Below are positions 1 through 14,000 of a stretch of 64,000 nucleotides of DNA, in pieces; the stretch's first letter is position 1, and each line of letters starts with the position of its first letter. Under the pieces are notes generated by a model. The model was not told the DNA's origin and did not search any database. It worked only from the letters and a program-made list of their open reading frames with translations. The DNA lies in the NCBI RefSeq assembly GCF_030936135.1, contig NC_082594.1:22859553-22923552 (forward strand). The letters are read 5' to 3'. The stretch is from Gavia stellata. Lineage: Eukaryota; Chordata; Aves; Gaviiformes; Gaviidae. Both the position numbers and the translations under genes were made by a program.

Positions 1-605
1 CACCTTTACATTAAAAATGTTTCCATTATCTTGAGTCAGAAATTTCCCATGTTCTAACTTCTGCCCATTGCCTCTTGTCCTTCTACTGTGCACCCCAAGA
101 GGTGTCTGTCTCCAGCTTCTCTGCACCCTCCCATGAGACAGCAGAAGAGATGTATAAGATTTCCTCTTCTTCTGCCAGTTTAGCAAACCCAGCTCTTTCA
201 GCTTCTTCTCATATGTTCCTGTGCTTCAGCTCCATGACCAACTTGGTGGCCCTCCACTGGGCTTCCTCCAGTATGTCCATGTCTTTTGTGTCCTGGGGAG
301 CCCAGAACAGGACGTATACTCCAGATGTGGTCTCACAAGTGCCAAACGGCAGGGAAGAATCCCTTGCCCTGCTGGCTAACCTGTTGCTAATATAGTCCTG
401 GATGTAGTTGACTCTGCAACAAGGGCATATTGCTGTTGTCCACCAGGACCCTCAGATCCTTTTCAGCAAAGCCCCTTTCCATACAGCCAGCCCACAGCCT
501 GTCCAGCTGCATGGGGGCATTCCAACCCAAGTGTAGAACTTTGTGTTTGCCTGTCCTGAACTTCAAGGTTCCTGTCAGCCCATTTCTCCAGCCTGTCTCA
601 GCCCC
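1..605 (-). mobile_element. Old CR1 LINE fragment (outer element), cut by window edge
   Basis: This reads as a decayed CR1 retrotransposon on the minus strand. Blocks typical of the C-terminal half of CR1 ORF2 follow each other in order: a fast-diverging 3' part at 1-120, the stretch around 225-345 that corresponds to the CR1 'APQ..' region, and the 430-600 stretch that parallels bases 1320-1475 of the younger copy beside it. All frames are broken. It continues to the left of the window. The CR1 reading frame seems to resume after the inserted younger element, at about 1677-1760. Family identity is inferred from remembered CR1 structure; there is no database search behind it. Confidence 0.8.
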
Positions 606-1676
606 ACAGAATCACAGAATCACTAAGGTTGGAAAAGACCTGTAAGATCATCCAGTCCAACCTTAAAAAAAAAAAAAAAAAAACCAAAACCCCACACCAA
701 AAACCAACCCACCAACACCACACAGCACCATGCCCATCAAGCCACATCCCACAATGCCACATCCACACGCTCCTTGAATACCTCCAGGGAGGGTGACTCT
801 ACCACCTCCCTGGGCAGCCTATTCCAATGTTTCACTACTCTTTCAGTAAAGAACTTTTTCCTAATATACAGCCTGAACCTCCCCTGGCACAACTTGAGGC
901 CATCTCCTCTAGTCCTGTCACTAGTCACTTGGGAGAAGAGACCAACACCCACCTCTCTGCAACCTCCTTTCAGGTAGTTGTAGAGAGCGATAAGGTCTCC
1001 CCTCAGCCTCCTCTTCTGCAGGCTAAACAACCCCAGCTCCCTCAGCCGCTCCTCATAAGACTTGTGCTCCAGACCCCTCACCAGCTCCGTCGCCCTTCTC
1101 TGGACACGCTCCAGCACCTCAATGTCTTTCTTGTAGTGAGGGGCCCAAAACTGAACACAGCATTCGAGGTGCGGCCTCACCAGAGCCGAGTACAGAGGCA
1201 TGATCACCTCCCTGCTCCTGCTGGCCACACTATTTCTGATACAGGCCAGGATGCCGTTGGCCTTCTTGGCCACCTGGGCACACTGCTGGCTCATATTCAG
1301 CCGGCTGTCAATCAACATCCCCAGGTCCTTTTCTGCAGGGGAGCTTTCCAGCCACTCATCCCCAAGCCTGTAGCGTTGCCTGGGGTTGTTGTGGCCAAAG
1401 TGTAGAACCCGGCACTTGGCCTTATTGAACTTCATCCGGTTGGCCTCAGCCCATCGATCCAGCCTGTCCAGATCCCTCTGCAGAGCCTTCCTACCCTCAA
1501 GCAGATCAACACCCCCTCCCAACTTGGTGTCGTCTGCAAACTTGTTGAGGGTGCACTCTATCCCCTCATCCAGATCATCAATAAAGACATTAAACAAGAC
1601 CGGTCCCAAAACTGAGCCCTGGGGGACTCCGCTTGTGACCGGCCACCAGCTGGATTTCACCCCATTCACCACAATG
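606..1676 (-). mobile_element. Young 5'-truncated CR1 LINE inserted into older CR1
   Basis: A well preserved CR1 copy on the minus strand. Its 3' end is at about 606-620, where the tail unit AATCACAG is seen on the plus strand. It is followed by the conserved 3' UTR block (622-662), an A-run of about 19 on the plus strand (665-683), an A/C-rich stretch, and then the end of ORF2. The 5' end is truncated near 1676 inside the reverse transcriptase. The hexamer AGCCCC occurs at 600-605 and again at 1677-1682, which could be a short target-site duplication, although CR1 insertions usually lack long ones. A near-identical relative lies at 28552-29444. Confidence 0.92.
737..1672 (-). pseudogene. CR1 ORF2 fragment: C-terminal reverse transcriptase
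   Basis: An open frame of 311 codons that encodes the C-terminal part of a CR1 LINE polyprotein (endonuclease plus reverse transcriptase), which in a full element copies its own RNA into DNA at the target site. Visible motifs are [14 protein letters not shown] (residues 14-27, RT block before the catalytic site) and FADDTK (residues 45-50), the catalytic double-aspartate motif. The rest is the CR1 thumb and C-terminal region. The apurinic endonuclease and the first RT catalytic aspartate block are absent because the element is truncated at its 5' end. The fragment cannot act alone, but the lack of stops or frameshifts over 930 bases suggests a fairly recent insertion. The first methionine is simply an internal codon near the truncation. 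Confidence 0.9.
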
Positions 1677-1760
1677 AGCCCCGCTCAATACCAACCCTGC
1701 CCTCCAGTGATTTGACCACTCCCAACAATTAGGTGTCATCTGCAAAGTCACCTGAGAATT
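1677..1760 (-). mobile_element. Continuation of the old outer CR1
   Basis: A short CR1-like stretch. Bases 1727-1750 (AGGTGTCATCTGCAAA and neighbours) match the block at 1525-1548 of the young copy but differ at many sites. It lies about 60 bases further into the CR1 frame than the point where the left old fragment stops (600), as expected if the young element split the old one. Confidence 0.6.
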
Positions 1761-4700
1761 AGCACCAAAAAAATTGTTTTGTAATATAGTTTCAGTGAGA
1801 TTTCATCAGTTCAAACTCAGTGTACCATTATAATAAACTGTTATTATATATGATACATCAGGTATTACATTTCAGCAGCAAAGCTTATATTCAGATCTAC
1901 TTAAAGCTAAATCTCTTTGCCCTCCAAAGTTAAGCCTGTCTTGAAAAACCAATTGGCATAGGTTGAGCTTCTGTTAAAATTATACTTTATAGTGAATAAA
2001 ATAGTCACATGCTAGAAGTCAGATAAGGAAAAGGTCAACCAAGCCATGAGAAGCTGGTCACAGTTACACATCAGCTTCCTTTCAAGTTCCTGATGATTAC
2101 TGTATGGTCAGTAATACAGTATTCACTGATTTACATATGCAAGTAGAATGCCATGTTATTCAAATATACAGTTGAATGACATAACTTGTCAGTATTTCAG
2201 ATTTTATGTGGCAGTTGAGATAATGATGGAAAAAAGGCCATTTGTTTGGCTTCAGTATCAATCTACCTGCATCTAGCAACATTTTGAATTAGCAATTAAT
2301 GTATAAGTAACATTAGCGTAACGAAAACTTTCACCCATGTGTGACGTGCTGGGCCCCATCACAATTCTTGGTCCATATAGTTTTTGCCTTTTCATTTCTC
2401 TCAAAGGTACGCTGTCATTATTTTGCATTCCTCTCTCCATGGCAATGCAGCTCAGTACAGCCACCTGAGAATGAGACTATTCAAGAAGTTTGTCTGTACA
2501 GTCATTTTTGGGAGGTGATTGGTTGCTTAGACACAAATTTTATTGATTTTAACTCCCATGAAACTAGGATCAGGCTTAATATTTACAGAATGGGTTTTGT
2601 GGATGAGGAGTTGAACTGACTACCAGAAATAAAAAGATTGTTAGAGCTAGAATCATCGGGGAGCTAAAGAGACCATGAAACGGGACAGAAGCAGGACTCT
2701 GAGATGCCCCATAACACAGTCTTTCTGGGAAGAGTGAACAATGGAACAACAGGGTCAACTTAAGAGGTGATGCAGATGACTGTGGTCAATAACTTTTTGA
2801 TCAAAAGCGCAGGGTAGATCCTGCACTTCTATGGATGGCAGCCTGCCATGGGGTAACCAATTAACTTCACAATCTTGATTTTTAATTTAGACTTTTGGTT
2901 TTGTAGCATGATCCCAAGAGGAACTGCAGATTTCAATCCTCTTTGTTTAACACTTATTCTCAGTTATTTCTGTTAAAATTTTGCTCCAGTCATAATCAGC
3001 TATCTTTTTTTTCATGTAATAAATGCATTATGTGAGACACAGGAGACCTACACCCTACTGAAGGGGAATATTTTTCATTTTTCACCTCAAAGCCCTTTAC
3101 AAGCTCTCATTCATTTAAACTCCTTCCACACCCCTGCTGAATAACCTAACACAACTGGAATGTCACACTCAAGATCTCTGTGTGTAACATTTGGTCCTCT
3201 GAGCTTAGGAGCAAGCCAGATCCCACTGTGCATTAAAATTGCAGTGAAGGATTCCTGACAACCCCATGTGCAGAATCGTCATAGCGCATTTATTCTTTAG
3301 CGAGAGCTGTTGTCCAGACAGATGTTGCAGAAAAGTGTCAGAAAATGGGGCTCTCCTAAAGATGATACCAGAATCGTGACTATGGGAGCTTGGGACTGGA
3401 AATGCTTTTTTTGGCATGGTACTTTCCACTCTGAAAAACAAAGTGATGTTTATCTAGTCCCCACTCCTTGGACTTCTAATGAGCCCTCCCTTTCAAGGTC
3501 CTTTCCCCAGCGACTTTTGAATTGGCTCCCATTGAAGCTGCTTTCCCTATCTTGCTCTACCTCCAAACCAGGAGGAGTAGGAAGGAAACTCTGTCTACCA
3601 TGGTGTAGTAAGATTTCCAGAGTACATTAATGGGTGGAGGACCAGCCTGAGACCTTCATGGGGTTTTAGATTTTCATGTTAAATTGGGCGTTGCCACTCA
3701 CATTCACCCCAGTCTTGAGGATGTGGTGTTTCTGAAGCAGAACCAGATGTGGCGTTTGCTGTACAGTCTAGGAGAAATTGGAATCTGGATCCTACAACTG
3801 CAGTTGGATCACAGAAGAGTAGTTTAGCCTGGGTTTCTGAGGGGATGAGGCAGGGCAGTAAGGGAAGCACCTGCAGTCTGGAATGTAGAGCTGCAGGTCT
3901 CCTCCACATCGGCTTGGCTGCTAGCTCTGGTTTCCAGACCAGAACTCACCCCACAACTTGTGCACCTTTATCTGCTAGAGACAGCCATTATTAAGAAATC
4001 CTTTTGTGAGCAACATACAAAGGCTTTTCAGTCTTTAAGTGCTCAGTAGGCCACAGATCTGGAAAACCATGTATAAAATGTTGGCAGATAGGATGGCCTT
4101 CTGGACCAGACCCAGACAGCCTGCCCAGTGAATGATTCAATGGAGACAAACTGTGAAACATGATTGTTTCTTTGAAATGTGGAGCTAAAGAAGGATCCTG
4201 GGAATGTGCTAATCAAAGTAAATTTTATGAATAAAAACATTATTGAAATTTTAAATAAACCTGTCATGCAATTTATTCTGGAGAAAAAATGCAGCAAATC
4301 CTGAATGTCTTACTTGGCCCCAAATAAAGCAGAGTTCATTTAAGTTCACAGTTACTGCTCCCTTATGAATTACACTTACATGCTCTGTATGTGGACATGA
4401 GTTTCAACACGTGGAGGTTCTTCCCCATTCTTTCCTGCTTGATGTGGAGAGTATTTGCCCTCTATGTAAATCACTGGCAAAAGGAAGGAGTTCAGCTCAC
4501 AGAAAATGCCTATCTTCCTTTATTAAATAATGCCTTTTAGGATTTGGCTTCCTGTCTTTACTTTGCTTGATATCCTCCCTGAAATCTCTCTGTTGCCAAG
4601 ATGCTTCCTCACCTAAGAGCTGTTCAGGCTCAGAACTATCTTCATGCTTGGAAACCTTCACTGAATTCATATTAAATGATACAGATTTCCTCTGCATAGC

Positions 4701-5440
4701 TATCAGGTGCTGTAAAGCCTAAATTTTTCATGGTGCAGAGCTGGAATACAGACACTTTTTTTCTAAATGGAACACTTTACTCCAAGAGATTTTGTGTGTA
4801 GACAGGGCCTCTGTCTGTCATAACACACCCTGCCAGCTAGCTTTGCTGGCAGAACCTGATAGTGTATTTAATCCTCCATACCCATTCTTGCAATCCATAA
4901 ATATTAAATTAGCTTTAAAATGATGATAGAAAGGGATTAAGCTTAAGTTTTGCAAGACAACATTAGAATAACTGTGAAGTTAGTCAGAGGATCAAATACG
5001 TTTTTATATGCCCCTTTAAGTAATCATCCCTCCCCTAAATTAAGTAAGTGCTTCTTTCATTCAAAACAAAGATTCCTGCAGTAGGGCAACTTCTCGCCGA
5101 GACAAGTTTTGAACTGTCCCTGTGTGTTTAGCTCGGGGGAGGGAAGACTCCTTGGACTCACTCCCGCCAGCAATCAGCTTCCCACGATGAATCCTCTCTG
5201 CTCTAATACTGAGGACGCACAAACACAATGAGTCACGCCGTCGGCTCTGGAAGCTGCTCACCAGTCTGCTTCATTCTCAGGCACCACACAGCCCATGCCA
5301 CCTGTGGCCGTATAAAGGCTCTTTTTGAGAAGCCGTACTTTGTTTCTCTTTCTGGAAGCACCTGCCACACAAATTGGAGACTATAATTTGTGATTTAATG
5401 ATGAAGAAATCCCCCAACCTGAGCAGCCTCTTCGCTTCTG
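1761..5440. other. Gene-free flank upstream of RPL21
   Basis: AT-rich unique sequence. The longest open frames are under 110 codons, overlap on both strands and show no recognisable domain. I see no splice-linked exon set and no clear repeat family. The only local feature of note is a possible promoter-like block at 5229-5318. Confidence 0.6.
5229..5318 (+). promoter_or_regulatory. Possible promoter-like block (AP-1 site plus TATA box)
   Basis: A consensus AP-1 site (TGAGTCAC, 5229-5236) lies 75 bases before TATAAAGG (5311-5318), about 650 bases upstream of the RPL21 first exon. The local sequence is richer in GC than the DNA before it. No downstream exon could be tied to it, so it may be chance or a distal element of the RPL21 promoter. 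Confidence 0.25.
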
Positions 5441-5867
5441 CTGTTGGTTTGCTTCTCCCAGCACACTTTCCCGCCCAGGACTACCCCATCTCCCGCCCGG
5501 CAGCTGTGACTGGCGCACAGGGGCGGAAGGCTCACGTTACTGCACGTTTAAATATCGGCGCACTTCTTTAATGTCGGAAAACAACGTCTTGGCTGCTTGT
5601 ATTTTAAATTACCACACACAATTCCCTATGGATGGCGGGCCAGGCACTCCACCGCAGAACTCACTCCTCAGGATCCCTGACAGACACTTGGCTCGTTCTC
5701 CCGCTGCCCCGCTGCCAAACCTCTCCTAGCCCCGCCTCACGACACAGCCATGAAAAAAACCGGCATTTGTCCCTGCTTTAGCGAAAGGGTCAGACTTCTA
5801 CCGGGCGAGTTCCGTGGTTGTGTAGCAGGCCCAGTGTACGAGGTTTCCGTCACGAGATTTACCTCTC

Positions 5868-5891
5868 GCAGGCAGGCAGGCAGGCAGGCAC
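5868..5891. repeat. (GGCA)n microsatellite
   Basis: About six uninterrupted copies of the tetramer GGCA just upstream of the RPL21 start region. Confidence 0.9.
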
Positions 5892-5970
5892 CTCCCCGGG
5901 ACTTTCTCTCAGGCGCGGCGCGGGCAGCCCCGCGAAGGCCCCTCTGTTAAGGGCGGCCGCGGTGGCGCCT

Positions 5971-6016
5971 CCCTCCTTTCGCCCCCAGCCGCCATTTTGT
6001 AGGCACACACGGGGAG
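5971..6016 (+). other. RPL21: Probable RPL21 untranslated first exon
   Basis: The pyrimidine-rich start (CCCTCCTTTCGCCCCC, from 5971) is followed by GCCGCCATTTT, which resembles the CCGCCATC segment just before the first intron in mammalian RPL21 mRNA. Two donor sites are possible: GTAGGC at 5999, or the stronger GAG|GTGCGC with the intron beginning at 6017. The exon joins the acceptor at 7281-7282. The exact transcription start and donor are inferred. Confidence 0.6.
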
Positions 6017-6832
6017 GTGCGCCGGGCTCCGCTCGCCGGCCTCAGGTGCCTCCGCGGCTCTGGGTGGTGTTGGCGGCGGGAAGGCGGGCGGACGGGCCGC
6101 GCTGGCGGCGGGGCGGGTGGAAGCCGGCTCCGGCTGGGGGCGGCACGGCCCTGCTGGGACGAGGGGGCTGAGGGAGCGCGGAGGCCGCGGCCTGCAGGCC
6201 GCCATGCGGGGCGCCGCGCTGGGCCGGGCCGGACCGGGAGGCTGCCGAGGGATGAAGAGAAGGAGGGAGGGGACCGCCTAGGCTGGCGACGGCGGCCGTT
6301 GCAGGCGTGGGGGAGTGGGGCTCCGCCGAGGCGGCAGCACGTGGTGGGGGGGCCCGGTCAGTTCCGGGGCCGCCGGCAGGATGTCGGGGACTGGGGAACA
6401 GCCCTGCGCAGGCCGGGTGGCTGGGGCAGCTCCACGGGGTAGGCCCCGGACTGGGGACCGTCGGGTGCGGCGGGGCTTGGGCATCGCTAATGTGCCTGGT
6501 GGCTGGCATCCCCGTTGGCCTACGGGGAGTGTGCGGCTTGGCGCTGCTTCGTACGTGGCACGAAATGCCGGGGCGGGGGGGGCTTCTGTGGCAGTAGGAC
6601 ACCCAGCTTGAAGCTGAGGAAATTGTTAGAGCTCAAACATATGACCATGGCTTCTATTGTGTTAAATGTAATAGCGGCTGATGAATCTGGTAGTGGAGAT
6701 CTTGCCTTGTGGATGCCTTGTGAGGAGTTGCAGAGAGAACTGGGCTTACTTGGTCTGGAGTAGAGGTGGCTTTGGGGGGCACCTAGCAGTGCTGTTACCA
6801 AGAAGATGGATCCTGATACTTGACATGGGCAC

Positions 6833-7097
6833 ATGACAGGGGCACGAGAGAACTGGCTTAAGGCAAAATGAGAAGCTCAGGCTGGATATAAGGAAAAAGG
6901 TTTTCATCATGCAAACAGCCAGGCCTCCAAGCAGGCTGCCCAGGGAGGCAGTGCAGTAGTCTCTCCACCCTTGAAGGGTTTCAGGGACAAAGCCTTGGGC
7001 AACCTGGTCTGATCTCATAGTAGACCTTGCTTGAAGCAGGAGGTTGAGCTAGGTGACTTGCTAGCATCTGTTCAAACCTGAGTTACCCTGTGGTCCT
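6833..7097 (+). mobile_element. CR1 3' end fragment in RPL21 intron 1
   Basis: A decayed CR1 3' end on the plus strand. It contains the C-terminal ORF2 block (AGGCTGGATATAAGGAAAAA, 6879-6898), the 'lp-rev' equivalent region at 6930-6960, and the family 3' UTR ending near AGGAGGTTGAGCTAGGTGA and CCTGAGTTACCCTGTGGTCC (7060-7095). It is strongly 5'-truncated and lies inside the first intron of RPL21. Confidence 0.8.
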
Positions 7098-7285
7098 ATA
7101 AATACTGTTTTCTGTGAATGTCTAAGCTAAAAACATTGCTTGAATTGACCCAGCAATTTGAAAGTGGTGTCATTTTGAATAGGCTTAAAGACTTGATTTT
7201 TCAGAAATGTCTGAAAATGCTGTCAGTCAAATTTTTAGTGAATGAACTTGTAGTTCTGAATAATTTGCATTCATTTTTACAGTAA

Positions 7286-11019
<3,734 letters not shown>

Positions 11020-11034
11020 TGCATGTTTAAAAAA

Positions 11035-11040
11035 AATAAA
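11035..11040 (+). terminator. RPL21: RPL21 polyadenylation signal
   Basis: AATAAA 16 bases after the stop codon gives a very short 3' UTR, normal for ribosomal protein genes. Cleavage is expected at about 11055-11065. Confidence 0.9.
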
Positions 11041-11065
11041 CTGAAGACCTGGTTTTGGACAAGTG

Positions 11066-14000
11066 TATGTGATTGTGGCTGATTCCTTTAGGTTTTTTGG
11101 AACAGATGCTTTAGAAAACTTTTCTGTTATTGAAGTTGGTTTATTTGATTTGCCTTACATGGTGCTTGGTCATTTAAATAATCTGCAGCTTTTGATGATC
11201 AGTTTAGTCATTTATATAGACCATAAATCCTGGGTTCACTGAAATTTGCGAATGCTTAGTGATGATCATCCTTCTTTGATTACCTAATGAGGTAATATGA
11301 GAGGGCATAGAATATTTCCCCAACAAACCAAGAGCATATACCAAGAATTGTACAGTGTCACTTGAAGGCTTAATTTTTTTGTGGGAAAAGGGTAATGGGC
11401 TTCAGATTTCATTGATAAGAGCTTTTGTCTAAGAGACCTCAGCTTAATAACAAAGAAAAATTGTGCAAGCGGTTTTTGAAAGCAACCTCTTGAGAAATGG
11501 CTGTGGGTGGATTTTGGTATTTCACCATTGTAACCTGCAAAAGAAGGATTTTTAGAACATCCTTCGGCCAATAAGCATTCTTATAAAATAGTAGTAGTTA
11601 AGAAACAAGGCTTTAATTTCAAAACTGCCAGCCTTTTTAATTTGATTTTTATCATTTGAATTGGCTGGCCTGGCTGAACACTTGCATTTTGTTTATTGCA
11701 TACCTGTTGAATCTAAACATCTACCTGATGTTCTAATGCGTTCCTCTCATCCCATTGATTTTATTGATAATTCACAAAAACCCTGTGCTCCCTGCCCAGC
11801 GTTTCTCAAATGGAAGAACATCTTCAGCCAACTGCTACTACCCAGTGCTATTTTTGTGAGCTTTGTTTCAGTGTGAAGCTTGCTAAAGAAACTGCTGAAA
11901 GTAACCTGCTGAGGTAGCTTCGAACATGCACAAACTCAAGCTTAACTGTTATAAATACGGATAAATAATATTTCACCTTTCCAAGTGTGATGTAAGGCAT
12001 TGCGTAGCTACCTCAAGTAAGTGAAGAAAAACTAATGTCTACATGTAGAGAGAGTAAAATACTGGAGAAGGTAGAGACATCAAGCAATTTGTAGGTATTG
12101 ACTGTTGAAATAGTTGAAAACTATTGAATAGTCAACTGTAGGACAGCTAGTAAGGTTGGAAGTAAGAATTGGAGAGGTAATGAGGTTTGCTTTTTCCCTT
12201 AACTCTGAAGTGCGTTAAGCAGAAGTGTCAAACTGTCCAGACTGCTTACAAATTAAGAGATTAATGCCTGTTTGCATTTACCTAACATTCAATTGTGGGT
12301 GTTGCCATTCTCGGGAATGTAGTTTTTGGATGTTGAAGTCATTGTCTGGCTTGGCCTGGTATTTAAGGGTGACAGGCTTTAGGCACTGGAGGTTCAAAGT
12401 CGCAGTGAGCAGGTACTGCATTTGAAGTTTTTCCAAGCTCCCATCTCAGAAGATGGAGCATGCTGTATAGTTGGAATGACTTTGGAAATGCCTTGAAGAA
12501 GATGGAACAGAGCTTACCCATCAATAGACTGATACATGATATTAGTACTGTATTTGACACTGTATGTATTGGGCATGGAGTGCACCACCATCTCCTGAAG
12601 CAAGGTTGATGAATCTGTATTAACTTTCACTGTTGTGGCTTATGCACTTAGCTTTTATGATCAAGTGGGGTTTTCTTGGAGCAGCTAGATCTGTATACTA
12701 AGCCTTAGACCTTTATTAGCTTCTTTGGCTTGTGGATTTCCACAGTTCCACACAATTTTAAATTGTGTTCCACAATTTAAAATTGGTGTTTGACTCACAA
12801 AATAAGCATTGTTTTCCATTAGGCTTTGTGTCTGAAGGAGTTAAGTGGGAGGTTTTACTGGGTACAGTCTTTGGTGATGGTATTTTATATTTTCTTATGC
12901 ATGCTTGTGTAAGTTATTTTGGTTCTGTTTGTTTTGTACTGTCAAGATTTCAAGTGGATAAGCTGTAGCATTATTATGAAATGGTAACAGTAACTATAAG
13001 TGGTGGGTAGTTCTAAACTTTTGAATTTATTTCAACAATTTGGAATAATAAGACTAGACAGCATGCAGTGGTCTCATTTAAGAGCTGTGCTTCCAGAGGC
13101 GCTGGGCATTGCAACAGTTTTAAATTTATTTAGTCTCAGTGTTTTTAAGGTCACTATGCCAACAGTAGATGCTCTTAAATGCATATTTGGAAGCTGTGTG
13201 TGGGCTGGGAGGAGAAGGAGGGAATGCTTTCCTTGGTCAAGATTCCCAGAAATGACTGAAAATGAAATTGGGTTTGTGTAGCAAGAGAATAGCCTTTTTT
13301 GGGTTTTTGAATGTTTGAAAACAGGACAAATTTAAGATGTAACCTGTCTTGGGTTTATATACACAACCTGTTAGTTGCTCTCAGTGCAGTGGTGGTGTTC
13401 CTGGTCATCTCAGGTTTGCAGAAGCACAGCTCAGGTATTTACAGATCTTGGTGTCTGCTATTGAAGTTTCCTTCCCATGTGTTCAGCTGCCCTGTTTTTG
13501 CACAGTCCTGACAAAAGACGGAGATCTGTGAATTGAGAAAAGTTGTTGAAGGACTGCCTGTCAGGACATCTTCAGCCATGAAACCAGTGTCTAAATTGAA
13601 ATGCATCCTTCTTGATAGAATAGGTTTAGATGTATGCAGAACTTACAGACTATACGGGAGGGAAGGGGGGGTGATTTCGGCAGTTCAGCCTCTCTGTGTG
13701 GGTGGAGGAAGCATGTTTTCTTACGGTGAAGTTGCAAGTTGGCTTCCTCTTTGACTTGCTCTAGGAGGGGTTTTACACACTAGACCCATAAGCTGTAAGC
13801 AGTTCTCTGCTGTCCTGTTCTGAGGCTGTGCCTAGCAAGCAAAACCTTGTAGTAAGCTTGCCAGCTACAGGCTAGGTGTTTCTTCTCTCTTCATACCACG
13901 ACGGGGTTGAATTTTGTTCATTCTACAATGCTTTGAATTGTAGAGAACTGTTGTGAAATCTGCAAAGCTGTAGGTTTCCAATATAACTGGACACATGTTG

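Larger units (their letters stand above)
5450..6620 (+). promoter_or_regulatory. RPL21 CpG-island promoter
   Basis: GC content and CpG density rise sharply here, with the densest part at about 5900-6500, and fall back to AT-rich DNA by 6620. The island covers a polypyrimidine initiator region at 5969-5980 like the 5' TOP sequences of ribosomal protein genes, with no TATA box close by. This fits the housekeeping promoters of vertebrate ribosomal protein genes. Several long open frames on both strands are GC-rich shadows. Confidence 0.8.

Noticed and set aside
827-1405. 192-codon plus-strand frame (and a twin at 28804-29382)
   Set aside because: Antisense shadow of CR1 ORF2, present in both copies for that reason.
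5818-6611. Many overlapping 100-190-codon frames on both strands
   Set aside because: GC-rich CpG island lowers stop frequency; frames conflict and show no domain, and the RPL21 first exon is noncoding.
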